A DNA stretch of 6,093 bases from Bacteroidales bacterium (GCA_018432645.1 JAHDSP010000450.1:1-6093), one strand, 5' to 3'. Shown: positions 1 to 4,807, numbered from the stretch's first letter. Numbers and translations: made by a program. Notes: a model not told the origin generated them from the letters alone.

Positions 1-337
1 AATTGTTTGCTCAGCAGGCACAGAGCCAGAGGATGAAGTAGATGATATGGCTATTGCTGTAATGAAAGAAGTGGGCATAGATATTAGCCAAAAAAGTCCA
101 AAATCTGTTGAAAAATATATAAATGAATATTGGGATTATGTGATAACAGTATGCGATAATGCTAAGGAAACATGTCCAGTTTTTTTAGGAGATGTGCGAC
201 ATCGCATTCACATTGGCTTCGAAGATCCAAGCAATATACAAGGATCAGATGAATATAGATTGAATGAATATCGAAGGATTAGAGACGAGATAAAAGAAAA
301 ATTTCTTCAATTATATAACGAGATAAGAGAGCAATAA
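1..337 (+). CDS. arsC: Arsenate reductase, thioredoxin-coupled (LMW-PTP fold), 5'-truncated by the window edge
   Basis: This is the C-terminal part of an arsenate reductase of the low-molecular-weight phosphatase family, a cytosolic enzyme that reduces arsenate to arsenite. The frame is open from base 2, so the gene begins outside the window; the ATG at 47 is internal. The upstream codons read IVCSAGTEPEDEVDD, matching the SAGTEP segment of the family. About 111 residues are visible of a usual 130-140. The segment CDNAKETC (bases 152-175) holds two cysteines seven residues apart, as in the redox pair that relays the disulfide to thioredoxin in this family. The N-terminal P-loop with the nucleophilic cysteine lies off the window. 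The C-terminal part, with DVRHRIHIGFEDPS and RRIRDEIKEKF, also fits. A related tyrosine phosphatase is less likely because of the cysteine pair. No clear terminator follows; the repeat block begins about 34 bp downstream. Confidence 0.9.
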   Translation, partial: IVCSAGTEPEDEVDDMAIAVMKEVGIDISQKSPKSVEKYINEYWDYVITVCDNAKETCPVFLGDVRHRIHIGFEDPSNIQGSDEYRLNEYRRIRDEIKEKFLQLYNEIREQ

Positions 338-370
338 ATATAGTCGAATAACCAAATATATTAGATAAAT

Positions 371-544
371 TATTTCAGGGCTAAAGCCCACAGCCTTTTC
401 TTTGTTGTTCCTCGACCTAAAGGTCGTGGTTAATAACTATACTTTATTATCTTACCTAAAGGTCTTTGTCATTAATAGCAATTCGTAAATTGCTCCTACA
501 GGTTGTTGTGTCCGGTGTATCATATGATAATCTGCGGTACTGAC
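371..544 (+). repeat. Structured intergenic repeat, left copy L1 (174 bp, full unit)
   Basis: This is a full copy of a 174-bp unit, arranged head to tail with the next copy. It contains several dyads: GGGCTAAAGCCC near the start; a 20-nt near-palindrome at 410-429; AGCAATT-cgta-AATTGCT; and ATCATATGAT. In this copy the large palindrome has a T/T mismatch at stem position 3 (left arm CCTCGACCT, right arm AGGTCGTGG), as if it were a hybrid of the two variants seen in other copies. It is noncoding and resembles REP or MITE-type DNA. No transposase is present in the window. Confidence 0.85.
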
Positions 545-608
545 TATTTCAGGGCTAAAGCCCACAGATTCTTCTTTGTTGTTCCTCGACCTAAAGGTCG
601 AGGTTAAT
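478..608 (+). repeat. 131-bp perfect direct repeat, left copy
   Basis: Bases 478-608 match 4490-4620 without a mismatch by eye; the constant offset is 4012. The match spans the L1/L2 junction, which equals the R2/R3 junction on the right. It breaks at 477 (A against T) and 609 (G against A). The two copies enclose the whole DGR. Confidence 0.88.
545..608 (+). repeat. Structured intergenic repeat, left copy L2 (partial, about 64 bp)
   Basis: This is the first third of the same unit, directly following L1. Its palindrome CCTCGACCTAAAGGTCGAGG (584-603) is perfect. Similarity stops right after GGTTAAT. The following 609-760 is AT-rich with at most decayed traces of the unit; no gene or RNA is recognised there. 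Confidence 0.8.
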
Positions 609-760
609 GAACTACTTTTTGACATCTGACCTTAAGTTTGAGATTAATAACCACCTATTTCATTTCTTATCTGTAAGCCAAGATTATTATTTAGTAGCTT
701 TGTATCTGGCATAATGGTCTGTGCTATATGTCAATAATAGTCTATCTTACACCCACTTCT

Positions 761-820
761 ATTAACCACGACCTTTAGGTCGTGGTCTCAATAAAACAAT
801 TAACCGGGCTTTAGCCCTGA
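761..820 (-). repeat. Structured intergenic repeat, inverted partial copy L3
   Basis: This is a partial copy in the opposite orientation. It reads ATTAACC, then CCACGACCTTTAGGTCGTGG (766-785), then GGGCTTTAGCCC (806-817) and TGA, which is the reverse complement of the first part of the unit. The centre TTT instead of AAA fixes the orientation. Confidence 0.8.
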
Positions 821-903
821 TAATCTTTTGATGAATTATTCATATTATTTGATAAAAAGTCAATTTATTGTGATTTACTTTGATTTATTATGAAACTTTT
901 TAT

Positions 904-965
904 TAATCATAAAAACTTTTATCATCATCCTCAACTACTAAACTCCTCCACTACTAAACTTTATC
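904..965 (+). repeat. CT-rich intergenic repeat, left copy, within the gap 821-1021
   Basis: This AT/CT-rich stretch starts TAATCATAAAAAC and contains CTCCTCCACT at 943. It aligns over about 60 bp with 4808-4871, with a few substitutions and short gaps. The rest of 821-1021 is AT-rich with no recognisable gene, and no convincing terminator for the RT gene ending at 1022. Confidence 0.65.
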
Positions 966-1021
966 CATCAATCTAATCATTCGAAAATCTGTAGTTCAGA
1001 CTATGTGCGATGATGGACATT

Positions 1022-2191
1022 TCATTGTGGTAATTCGTTGTTGGGGTAATTTATTAATTGAACATATATATCATCATTATCAATACTTAAAGAAAAATAT
1101 TTTTTTAAAAATGTATCGAAATGGTTTGAATATAAATGTATACATAAGCGATGTGTATCCGCCATTTGAAATATACCATAATATGAATTTATTGAAGCTT
1201 GTACTTTTGACAATAATTGTTTAAAATTAGGATTTTTTTCATTACGCTGTAGAGTGTATGAAAACATATTGAGTTTTCTTTTAAAATTATTCACTACACG
1301 ACGTCTAACTAAAATATGAGTAGGTTTAATGTAATAGCCTAAGAAGTCTATGCCATTAGACAGCTTTTGAGAAATAGTCTTTTTAGGATGAGGAGTTAGC
1401 TTTAATACATTTATTAAAAAATCTTCTATTTCCTTTTTCCATATTTTTAATTGATAAATATCATCTGATAGTATAACAAAATCATCTACATATCTTATAT
1501 AATATTTTACACCTAATTTTTGTTTTACAAAAAAATCTAGTTCATGTAAATATATGTTTGCAAAAAACTGACTGGATAGGTTACCCAGTGGTAGACCAAT
1601 CCCTTCTGGATTATTGAAATAGGATTTTGCTGGTGGTATTATTTTCAATTTATTTATGTTACCAGAAAAGATACAATTTTTAGTGGGGTTATGTCTAATG
1701 ATAGTTTCAGCTACATATGATAATGTATCTTTATTTGTAATAGGCATTTTAGATATCCAATTGTCTATTAAGTTTACTAGGATATTGTGATTAATAGAAT
1801 TAAAAAAATTGCATATATCCATTTTCAGATAATATTTATTAGCGGGGTTGTGCATGTAATGGTATAATTTAATGACAGCTCTATGGTGTCCTTTACCTTT
1901 TCTATTAGCATACGAGCAATCTAGAAATCGTTTATCTATATATGGTTCCATACTATTTACAACCCAGCGATGCACTATACGATCTCTGAAATCTGGTGCT
2001 AAAATCTCTCGTGGAGTAGGATCTGCTATTACGAAACAGGTATAGCGAGATGGCACATATTGTTTAGTAGAAATATCTTTTTCTAAAGATAGAGCCATTA
2101 ATGGTATTTCTAAATATTTTTGTTTTTTTTGTATTGAATTACTTGTATCTTGTGCTGCCTCTAATAATTCTGTTATTAGGTGTTTATTCAT
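1022..2191 (-). CDS. DGR reverse transcriptase
   Basis: This is a 389-residue retron/group-II-like reverse transcriptase that copies the TR RNA into adenine-mutagenised cDNA. Motifs visible in order are: ANRKGKGHHRA (residues 95-105); KMDICNFFNSI with the first catalytic aspartate at 125; GIGLPLGNLSSQ (197-208), where the usual QGxxxSP is replaced by the LPxGxxxSQ form typical of DGR enzymes; YVDD (234-237) with catalytic aspartates 236 and 237; and FLGYYI (283-288), the motif-7 region. A basic C-terminal thumb-like segment follows. No endonuclease or integrase domain is visible, as expected for DGR RTs. At 389 residues it is somewhat longer than the phage BPP-1 enzyme (about 330). The start at 2191 follows an AT-rich leader without a Shine-Dalgarno site. 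It lies 120 nt beyond TR, and a hairpin in that spacer may limit its expression. Confidence 0.96.
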   Translation of the reverse strand: MNKHLITELLEAAQDTSNSIQKKQKYLEIPLMALSLEKDISTKQYVPSRYTCFVIADPTPREILAPDFRDRIVHRWVVNSMEPYIDKRFLDCSYANRKGKGHHRAVIKLYHYMHNPANKYYLKMDICNFFNSINHNILVNLIDNWISKMPITNKDTLSYVAETIIRHNPTKNCIFSGNINKLKIIPPAKSYFNNPEGIGLPLGNLSSQFFANIYLHELDFFVKQKLGVKYYIRYVDDFVILSDDIYQLKIWKKEIEDFLINVLKLTPHPKKTISQKLSNGIDFLGYYIKPTHILVRRRVVNNFKRKLNMFSYTLQRNEKNPNFKQLLSKVQASINSYYGIFQMADTHRLCIHLYSNHFDTFLKKYFSLSIDNDDIYVQLINYPNNELPQ

Positions 2192-2233
2192 ATTTATTTT
2201 GATTTTTATTTAGTTGAATGCAAAATAATAAAA

Positions 2234-2265
2234 AGTATGGGTAATTTTATACAATTACCCATACT
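2234..2265 (-). terminator. Hairpin between TR and RT: terminator or DGR RNA structural element
   Basis: Arms AGTATGGGTAATT (2234-2246) and AATTACCCATACT (2253-2265) form a perfect 13-bp stem with a 6-nt loop. On the minus strand the stem is followed by TTTTATTATTTT, which looks like an intrinsic terminator in the cassette direction; the plus side has no T-run. It lies 46 nt after TR and 43 nt before the RT start. The spacer between TR and RT has an essential structural role in cDNA priming in the Bordetella phage DGR, so this may be a functional RNA stem instead of, or as well as, a terminator. Confidence 0.65.
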
Positions 2266-2311
2266 CTACCTTGGTTTATACATATAGTTATTATCAGTAG
2301 TCAGTTATTTT

Positions 2312-2430
2312 TTTTTAACTAACGCACACAGCGGCAGTAGTTGTTGTTGTTGTAGTTGTTGTTGTTCCAGTTGCCGCTACTCTCGTTGAAGATAACCCAG
2401 TTGCCATTGTTGGAGGTATAGGGGAAAGTG
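2312..2430 (-). repeat. DGR template repeat (TR)
   Basis: This 119-bp noncoding repeat is the unmutated master copy of VR (3316-3434; offset 1004). In its coding sense it would read FPYTS-NNGN-WVIF-N-ESSG-N-W, then NNNNYNNNNY and CRCVR-stop. Thirteen AAC/AAT codons and two TAC codons sit at the diversified positions. The twelve differences from VR all fall between 2342 and 2411, and each is an A in the coding sense. The last 30 nt (2312-2341) and first 19 nt (2412-2430) are identical to VR. An 80-codon open frame across it is an out-of-frame reading that gives a threonine run and is not a gene. The 119 nt between the avd stop and TR (2431-2549) hold no gene and may be part of the TR transcript. 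Confidence 0.97.
2337..2366 (-). repeat. Tandem (AAC)4TAC x2 block inside TR
   Basis: In the coding sense, TR holds two adjacent identical 15-nt units, AAC four times then TAC. They code for NNNNY twice near the C-terminus. The matching VR block reads [10 protein letters not shown], so five codons changed between the two units. Confidence 0.9.
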
Positions 2431-2549
2431 TGCATATAAGTCTTTCACTTGGTACATTATGCAGGCGCACCCACATAATCTTTTGTATCCTCATGATTAA
2501 TCTGCAGCTTATAATGAGGGGAAAGACCTTAAAAAACTTACTGAAAGCC

Positions 2550-2987
2550 TTAACCATCAGTACCCTTCTTTTTGATAAACCAATTTTGCCATGCTATTGC
2601 TTGTTTACTTATTTTCTCTAATCTATCATAATATTGAGCAAAAAATCCGTGACTTATAAATTTGATCTCCCAACTAATCTGTGCATATGCTTTTAATAGT
2701 TCTATTTTACCACGTAAGTCTAATAATTGTTCTATATTTTTGTCTATGTAATTTTTACTTGTATTTTTATTAAAATTTACTAATACAGCTATTTCTATAC
2801 ATTGTGATAAGGTCTTTAGCATATCGGTGGAGATAGTTACCCTAAATAGTTTAGGTAGATGCTGATGCATACCATACCAATTTTTGTAAGCTATCACCAT
2901 ATCCATAACTATTGGTGGGTGCTTATACTCTTCATTACTATTGCTCTTGGCTATATCGTACGCGGTTTTTGATGTAGTGTTTGCCAT
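2550..2987 (-). CDS. avd: Avd-like DGR accessory protein (four-helix bundle)
   Basis: This 145-residue, helix-rich protein resembles the accessory variability determinant, a small basic four-helix-bundle protein that forms a pentamer, binds the RT and TR RNA and is required for mutagenic retrohoming. The region HLPKLFRVTISTDMLKTL (about 43-60) matches the family's PK-x-x-R helix-2 start. Further helices are seen around 80-105 (NIEQLLDLRGKIELLKAY) and 114-140 (ending AWQNWFIKKK). The position between target and TR is canonical. The start is uncertain: the ATG at 2987 gives a 50-nt overlap with the GIY-YIG gene and an N-terminal tail unlike the family, whereas Met28 (2904-2906) gives 118 residues, near the 128 of Bordetella Avd, and no overlap. 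The overlap may indicate translational coupling. The family call rests on recalled pattern and context. Confidence 0.87.
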   Translation of the reverse strand: MANTTSKTAYDIAKSNSNEEYKHPPIVMDMVIAYKNWYGMHQHLPKLFRVTISTDMLKTLSQCIEIAVLVNFNKNTSKNYIDKNIEQLLDLRGKIELLKAYAQISWEIKFISHGFFAQYYDRLEKISKQAIAWQNWFIKKKGTDG

Positions 2988-3192
2988 AATATGTTTTTAA
3001 ATATTTCTCTCTATTCATAGCATCTCGTAGGTCTTCACTCCATTCATAATATATAATTTTAAATGGTGTTCTATGTTTAGTGCTTTTCACTTGGCCACTA
3101 TTATGCTCCTCGAGACGTCTCTCTACGTCATCTGTGATACCCGTGTACCTTTTACCATCTTTTAAACTTAATAACACGTATACATAACTCAT
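2938..3192 (-). CDS. Small GIY-YIG nuclease-domain protein inside the DGR
   Basis: This 84-residue single-domain GIY-YIG protein resembles the stand-alone UvrC-N-like family common in Bacteroidetes. Motifs are: YVYVLLSLKDGKRYTG, with the GIY strand at 3-5 and the YIG position as YTG at 16-18; DDVERRLEEHNSG, with the catalytic-type arginine at 25-26 and His30; TPFKIIYYE; and NREKYLKTYYGKHYIKNR with the metal-binding-type Glu62. All expected active-site residues appear present, so the domain may be functional. No DNA-binding extension of the homing-endonuclease kind is visible. It sits between the target gene and avd and overlaps the annotated avd start by 50 nt in another frame. It is not a known core DGR component; whether it nicks target DNA, is a passenger, or serves repair elsewhere cannot be told from sequence. 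Confidence 0.9.
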   Translation of the reverse strand: MSYVYVLLSLKDGKRYTGITDDVERRLEEHNSGQVKSTKHRTPFKIIYYEWSEDLRDAMNREKYLKTYYGKHYIKNRVRYSQEQ

Positions 3193-3245
3193 AATTATTC
3201 TAATTTTTTTATATTTCTATTAATGTAACCGTTCTGTAAAAGTTA

Positions 3246-3276
3246 CCCTATATAATAATTGCTATATTATATAGGG
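3246..3276 (-). terminator. Hairpin downstream of VR: terminator or retrohoming stem
   Basis: Arms CCCTATATAATA (3246-3257) and TATTATATAGGG (3265-3276) form a perfect 12-bp stem with a 7-nt loop, starting 39 nt past the end of VR. In the cassette direction it is followed by TAACTTTTAC, a weak T-run. DGRs commonly carry a hairpin or cruciform just 3' of VR that stimulates retrohoming, though the studied ones have short GC-rich stems with a 4-nt loop. A terminator separating target mRNA from the downstream genes is the other reading. Confidence 0.6.
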
Positions 3277-3315
3277 CTAATTTAAAGTTTAAAATATAAA
3301 GCATCATATTCTTTA

Positions 3316-3434
3316 TTTTTAACTAACGCACACAGCGGCAGTAGTAGTTGGTGTTGCAGCCGGTGTTGTTCCAGTCGCCGCTACTCTCGAGGAAGATAAC
3401 CCAGTAGCCACTGTAGGAGGTATAGGGGAAAGTG
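3316..3434 (-). repeat. DGR variable repeat (VR)
   Basis: This is the 119-bp mutated counterpart of TR, forming the 3' end of the target gene from codon 165 and running 7 nt past the stop (TAG at 3323-3325). Compared with TR, in coding sense there are 5 A-to-G, 4 A-to-T and 3 A-to-C changes and no change at any non-A position. Altered residues are Y171, S172, Y174, L179, D184, T188, G189, C190, T192 and Y194; nine were Asn and one (C190) was Tyr in TR. None of the twelve changes is silent. The invariant 30 nt at the 3' end (3316-3345) is the likely initiation-of-homing region. Confidence 0.97.
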
Positions 3435-3925
3435 GTCCAAAAATATTGAGATTTCCATCCATCTGATGGTGCTGTAGCTGCTTTAGCATAATCTTCTATA
3501 CTAGGCATATGCCAGTTATTATATCCTTGATAATTATTAGATGCTAAATTTCTACATGTATCTAAACAAGCTTTCCATGTCATAGCATTTCCATTACTTC
3601 TAACAGTAGTAAAAACAGTTGGATCATTACTATTACTAGACCTAACCCAATTAGGGGAAGATGGGGTGCCTGCATTGTAATAAAACCCAGGGGTATTATC
3701 TGTCTGGTAGATTATCAAGCTTGTAGCAGGAGATGATATTGCATCTCTTTGAGATTTTGTCATACGTGGTATTAATAAGCCACCACTAGTAGATTTGATA
3801 TCTAACATGGCAGAGTTGTCTGGTGTGCTGCCATCTACGCTGATACCTACATTCTGTGCATATATTTGCACGTTTATCAGCAGCATTGAGCTGATGATAA
3901 TTACTAATTTACATAATTTTCGCAT
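3323..3925 (-). CDS. DGR target: secreted protein with C-type-lectin-like variable domain
   Basis: This 200-residue exported protein is diversified by the DGR. Residues 1-23 form a Sec signal peptide (MRKLCK, hydrophobic core, cleavage likely after IYA); there is no lipobox. Residues 25-95 ([19 protein letters not shown], then [16 protein letters not shown] and FYYNAG) match an N-terminal module common in secreted or tail-fibre-like Bacteroidetes proteins. Residues 105-200 look like a DUF1566 or FISUMP-type C-type-lectin fold: [32 protein letters not shown] resembles the A-C-NL-GY-DW-LP-ELY pattern, and the C-terminal CRCVR resembles the VRCVR ending. VR covers residues 165-200, so variable side chains should line the binding face. 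Cysteines are at 120, 124, 190, 196 and 198, in addition to Cys5 in the signal peptide. The ligand is unknown. A good promoter lies about 30 bp upstream of the start. Confidence 0.93.
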   Translation of the reverse strand: MRKLCKLVIIISSMLLINVQIYAQNVGISVDGSTPDNSAMLDIKSTSGGLLIPRMTKSQRDAISSPATSLIIYQTDNTPGFYYNAGTPSSPNWVRSSNSNDPTVFTTVRSNGNAMTWKACLDTCRNLASNNYQGYNNWHMPSIEDYAKAATAPSDGWKSQYFWTTFPYTSYSGYWVIFLESSGDWNNTGCNTNYYCRCVR

Positions 3926-3955
3926 ATCTTTATCTTTTTTTATGGTTTAATTGTG

Positions 3956-3986
3956 CAAAATTAATCACTTTTTTTATTTAATCAAA
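3956..3986 (-). promoter_or_regulatory. Bacteroidetes-type promoter of the DGR target gene
   Basis: On the minus strand, TTTG (3983-3986), a 19-nt spacer and TAATTTTG (3956-3963) match the -33/-7 consensus (TTTG, TAnnTTTG) of Bacteroidetes housekeeping promoters. The predicted start site is near 3949, giving a leader of about 24 nt before the ATG at 3925. No equally good match was found upstream of the GIY-YIG, avd, TR or RT parts, so this may drive the whole cassette. Confidence 0.7.
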
Positions 3987-4007
3987 TTTTTTTTTAGTTT
4001 ATAAATT

Positions 4008-4034
4008 TTGTAAAGTTTGTAAAGTTTGTAAAGT
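4008..4034. repeat. Three tandem 9-bp repeats TTGTAAAGT
   Basis: Three perfect copies stand immediately upstream of the target promoter. Bases 4012-4035 are the reverse complement of 4197-4220 at 22 of 24 positions, the two exceptions being C/T. The remainder of 3987-4233 is AT/CT-rich with no gene seen. Confidence 0.75.
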
Positions 4035-4148
4035 TATTGGTTTGCTTGGATAGTGACAGTTTTTTAATCAGCACTATCTAATTCATAAATATTCTCAGCC
4101 TTTTTCAATACTTTCTACTTTATGAACTTTATAAACTTTCTACTGCTG

Positions 4149-4188
4149 AACTCCTCCACTCCTCAACCTTTTATCTTTCAACTTTCCA
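4149..4188 (+). repeat. CT-rich intergenic repeat, middle copy
   Basis: The stretch AACTCCTCCACTCCTCAACC followed by TTTTATCTTTCAACTTT closely matches the start of the block at 4845, so CT-rich copies stand on both sides of the right repeat array. Confidence 0.6.
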
Positions 4189-4196
4189 TTACTTTT

Positions 4197-4220
4197 AACT
4201 TTATAAACTTTATAAACTTT
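4197..4220. repeat. 9-bp periodic repeat ACTTTATAA, inverted partner of 4012-4035
   Basis: Two and a half copies of ACTTTATAA face the TTGTAAAGT array across 161 nt. Together they make a long imperfect inverted repeat upstream of the target promoter. Confidence 0.65.
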
Positions 4221-4233
4221 CTTCTGTTTATAT

Positions 4234-4384
4234 TTTCAGGGCTAAAGCCCATTCCTCTTCTTTGCTGTTCCACGACCTAAAGGTCGTGGTTAATATCCAG
4301 TCTTTTTGTTCTACCTAAAGGTTGTGCCCATTAATAGCAATTCGTTATTGACCCTACAAAGTGTTTTTTCTGATGTTTCATCTA
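4234..4384 (+). repeat. Structured intergenic repeat, right copy R1 (diverged)
   Basis: The first half is well conserved, with GGGCTAAAGCCC and the perfect palindrome CCACGACCTAAAGGTCGTGG at 4270-4289. The second half keeps AGCAATTCG but is diverged after it. Confidence 0.8.
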
Positions 4385-4556
4385 TATTTCAGGGCTAAAG
4401 CCCATCCCTTTTCTTTGCTGTTCCACGACCTAAAGGTCGTGGTTAATAACTATACTTTATTATCTTACCTAAAGGTCGAGTCATTAGTTGCAATTCGTAA
4501 ATTGCTCCTACAGGTTGTTGTGTCCGGTGTATCATATGATAATCTGCGGTACTGAC
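4385..4556 (+). repeat. Structured intergenic repeat, right copy R2 (172 bp, full unit)
   Basis: This full unit is nearly identical to L1 in its second half. The palindrome CCACGACCTAAAGGTCGTGG lies at 4423-4442. A 64-codon open frame across this copy is a by-product of the repeat and not a gene. Confidence 0.85.
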
Positions 4557-4620
4557 TATTTCAGGGCTAAAGCCCACAGATTCTTCTTTGTTGTTCCTCG
4601 ACCTAAAGGTCGAGGTTAAT
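4490..4620 (+). repeat. 131-bp perfect direct repeat, right copy
   Basis: This is identical to 478-608 in the same orientation across the R2/R3 junction. See the left copy. Confidence 0.88.
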
Positions 4621-4730
4621 AACTATACTTTATTATCTGACCTAAAGGTCTCTGTCATTAGTAGCAATTCGTAAATTGTTCCTACAGGTTGTTTTGTCCG
4701 GTGTATCATATGATAATCTGCGGTACTGAC
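4557..4730 (+). repeat. Structured intergenic repeat, right copy R3 (174 bp, full unit)
   Basis: This full unit has the T/A palindrome variant CCTCGACCTAAAGGTCGAGG at 4596-4615. It abuts R2 and R4 without a spacer, giving a tandem array with a period of 172-174 bp. Confidence 0.85.
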
Positions 4731-4777
4731 TATTTCAGGGCTAAAGCCCATAACTTTTCTTTGTTATTCCTCGACCT
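4731..4777 (+). repeat. Structured intergenic repeat, right copy R4, cut at the palindrome centre
   Basis: Similarity runs from TATTTCAGGGCTAAAGCCCA to CCTCGACCT (4769-4777) and stops at the apex of the palindrome; only the left arm remains. Confidence 0.8.
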
Positions 4778-4807
4778 TCTCTTTGTTTTATCATAAAACA
4801 TTTTGTC

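Larger units (their letters stand above)
1022..3986 (-). other. Diversity-generating retroelement (DGR), complete cassette
   Basis: All parts of a DGR are present on one strand: a target gene ending in VR, an Avd-like gene, a noncoding TR and a DGR-type reverse transcriptase, with a promoter ahead of the target gene. TR and VR have equal length (119 bp) and differ only at positions that are A in the TR coding sense. The extra GIY-YIG gene is not a standard DGR component. The target carries a bacterial signal peptide and no phage structural genes are seen, so this looks like a cellular rather than a prophage DGR. The order target, GIY-YIG, avd, TR, RT suggests one or a few overlapping transcripts. 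Confidence 0.97.

Noticed and set aside
1003..1224. 73-codon plus-strand open frame
   Set aside because: It lies antisense to the end of the RT gene and has no recognisable domain.
1022..2191. Retron or group II intron RT
   Set aside because: No msr/msd-like RNA or intron domains are seen, while the SQ motif, the Avd-like gene and the A-only TR/VR differences identify a DGR.
2221..2254. Possible separate RT promoter (TTATTTTG with TTG 23 nt upstream)
   Set aside because: The -7 box misses the consensus A at position 2, the spacing is long, and it overlaps the hairpin; too weak to list.
2420..2525. AGGGGAAAG repeated at 2420-2428 and 2517-2525 around the 5' side of TR
   Set aside because: Only 9 bp match and there is no further similarity around them; chance is a sufficient explanation.
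2315..2557. 80-codon minus-strand open frame across TR
   Set aside because: It reads TR out of the VR frame, giving a long threonine run. TR is noncoding, and the frame is kept open only because AAC repeats lack stops in all shifts.
2430..2621. 63-codon plus-strand open frame
   Set aside because: It is antisense to the avd 3' end and the TR upstream region, with composition unlike a real protein.
4361..4555. 64-codon plus-strand open frame
   Set aside because: It falls wholly inside repeat copies R1/R2, so it is a product of repeat sequence.
371..4777. CRISPR array
   Set aside because: The repeats are 172-174 bp tandem units without unique spacers of regular length, and no cas gene is present.
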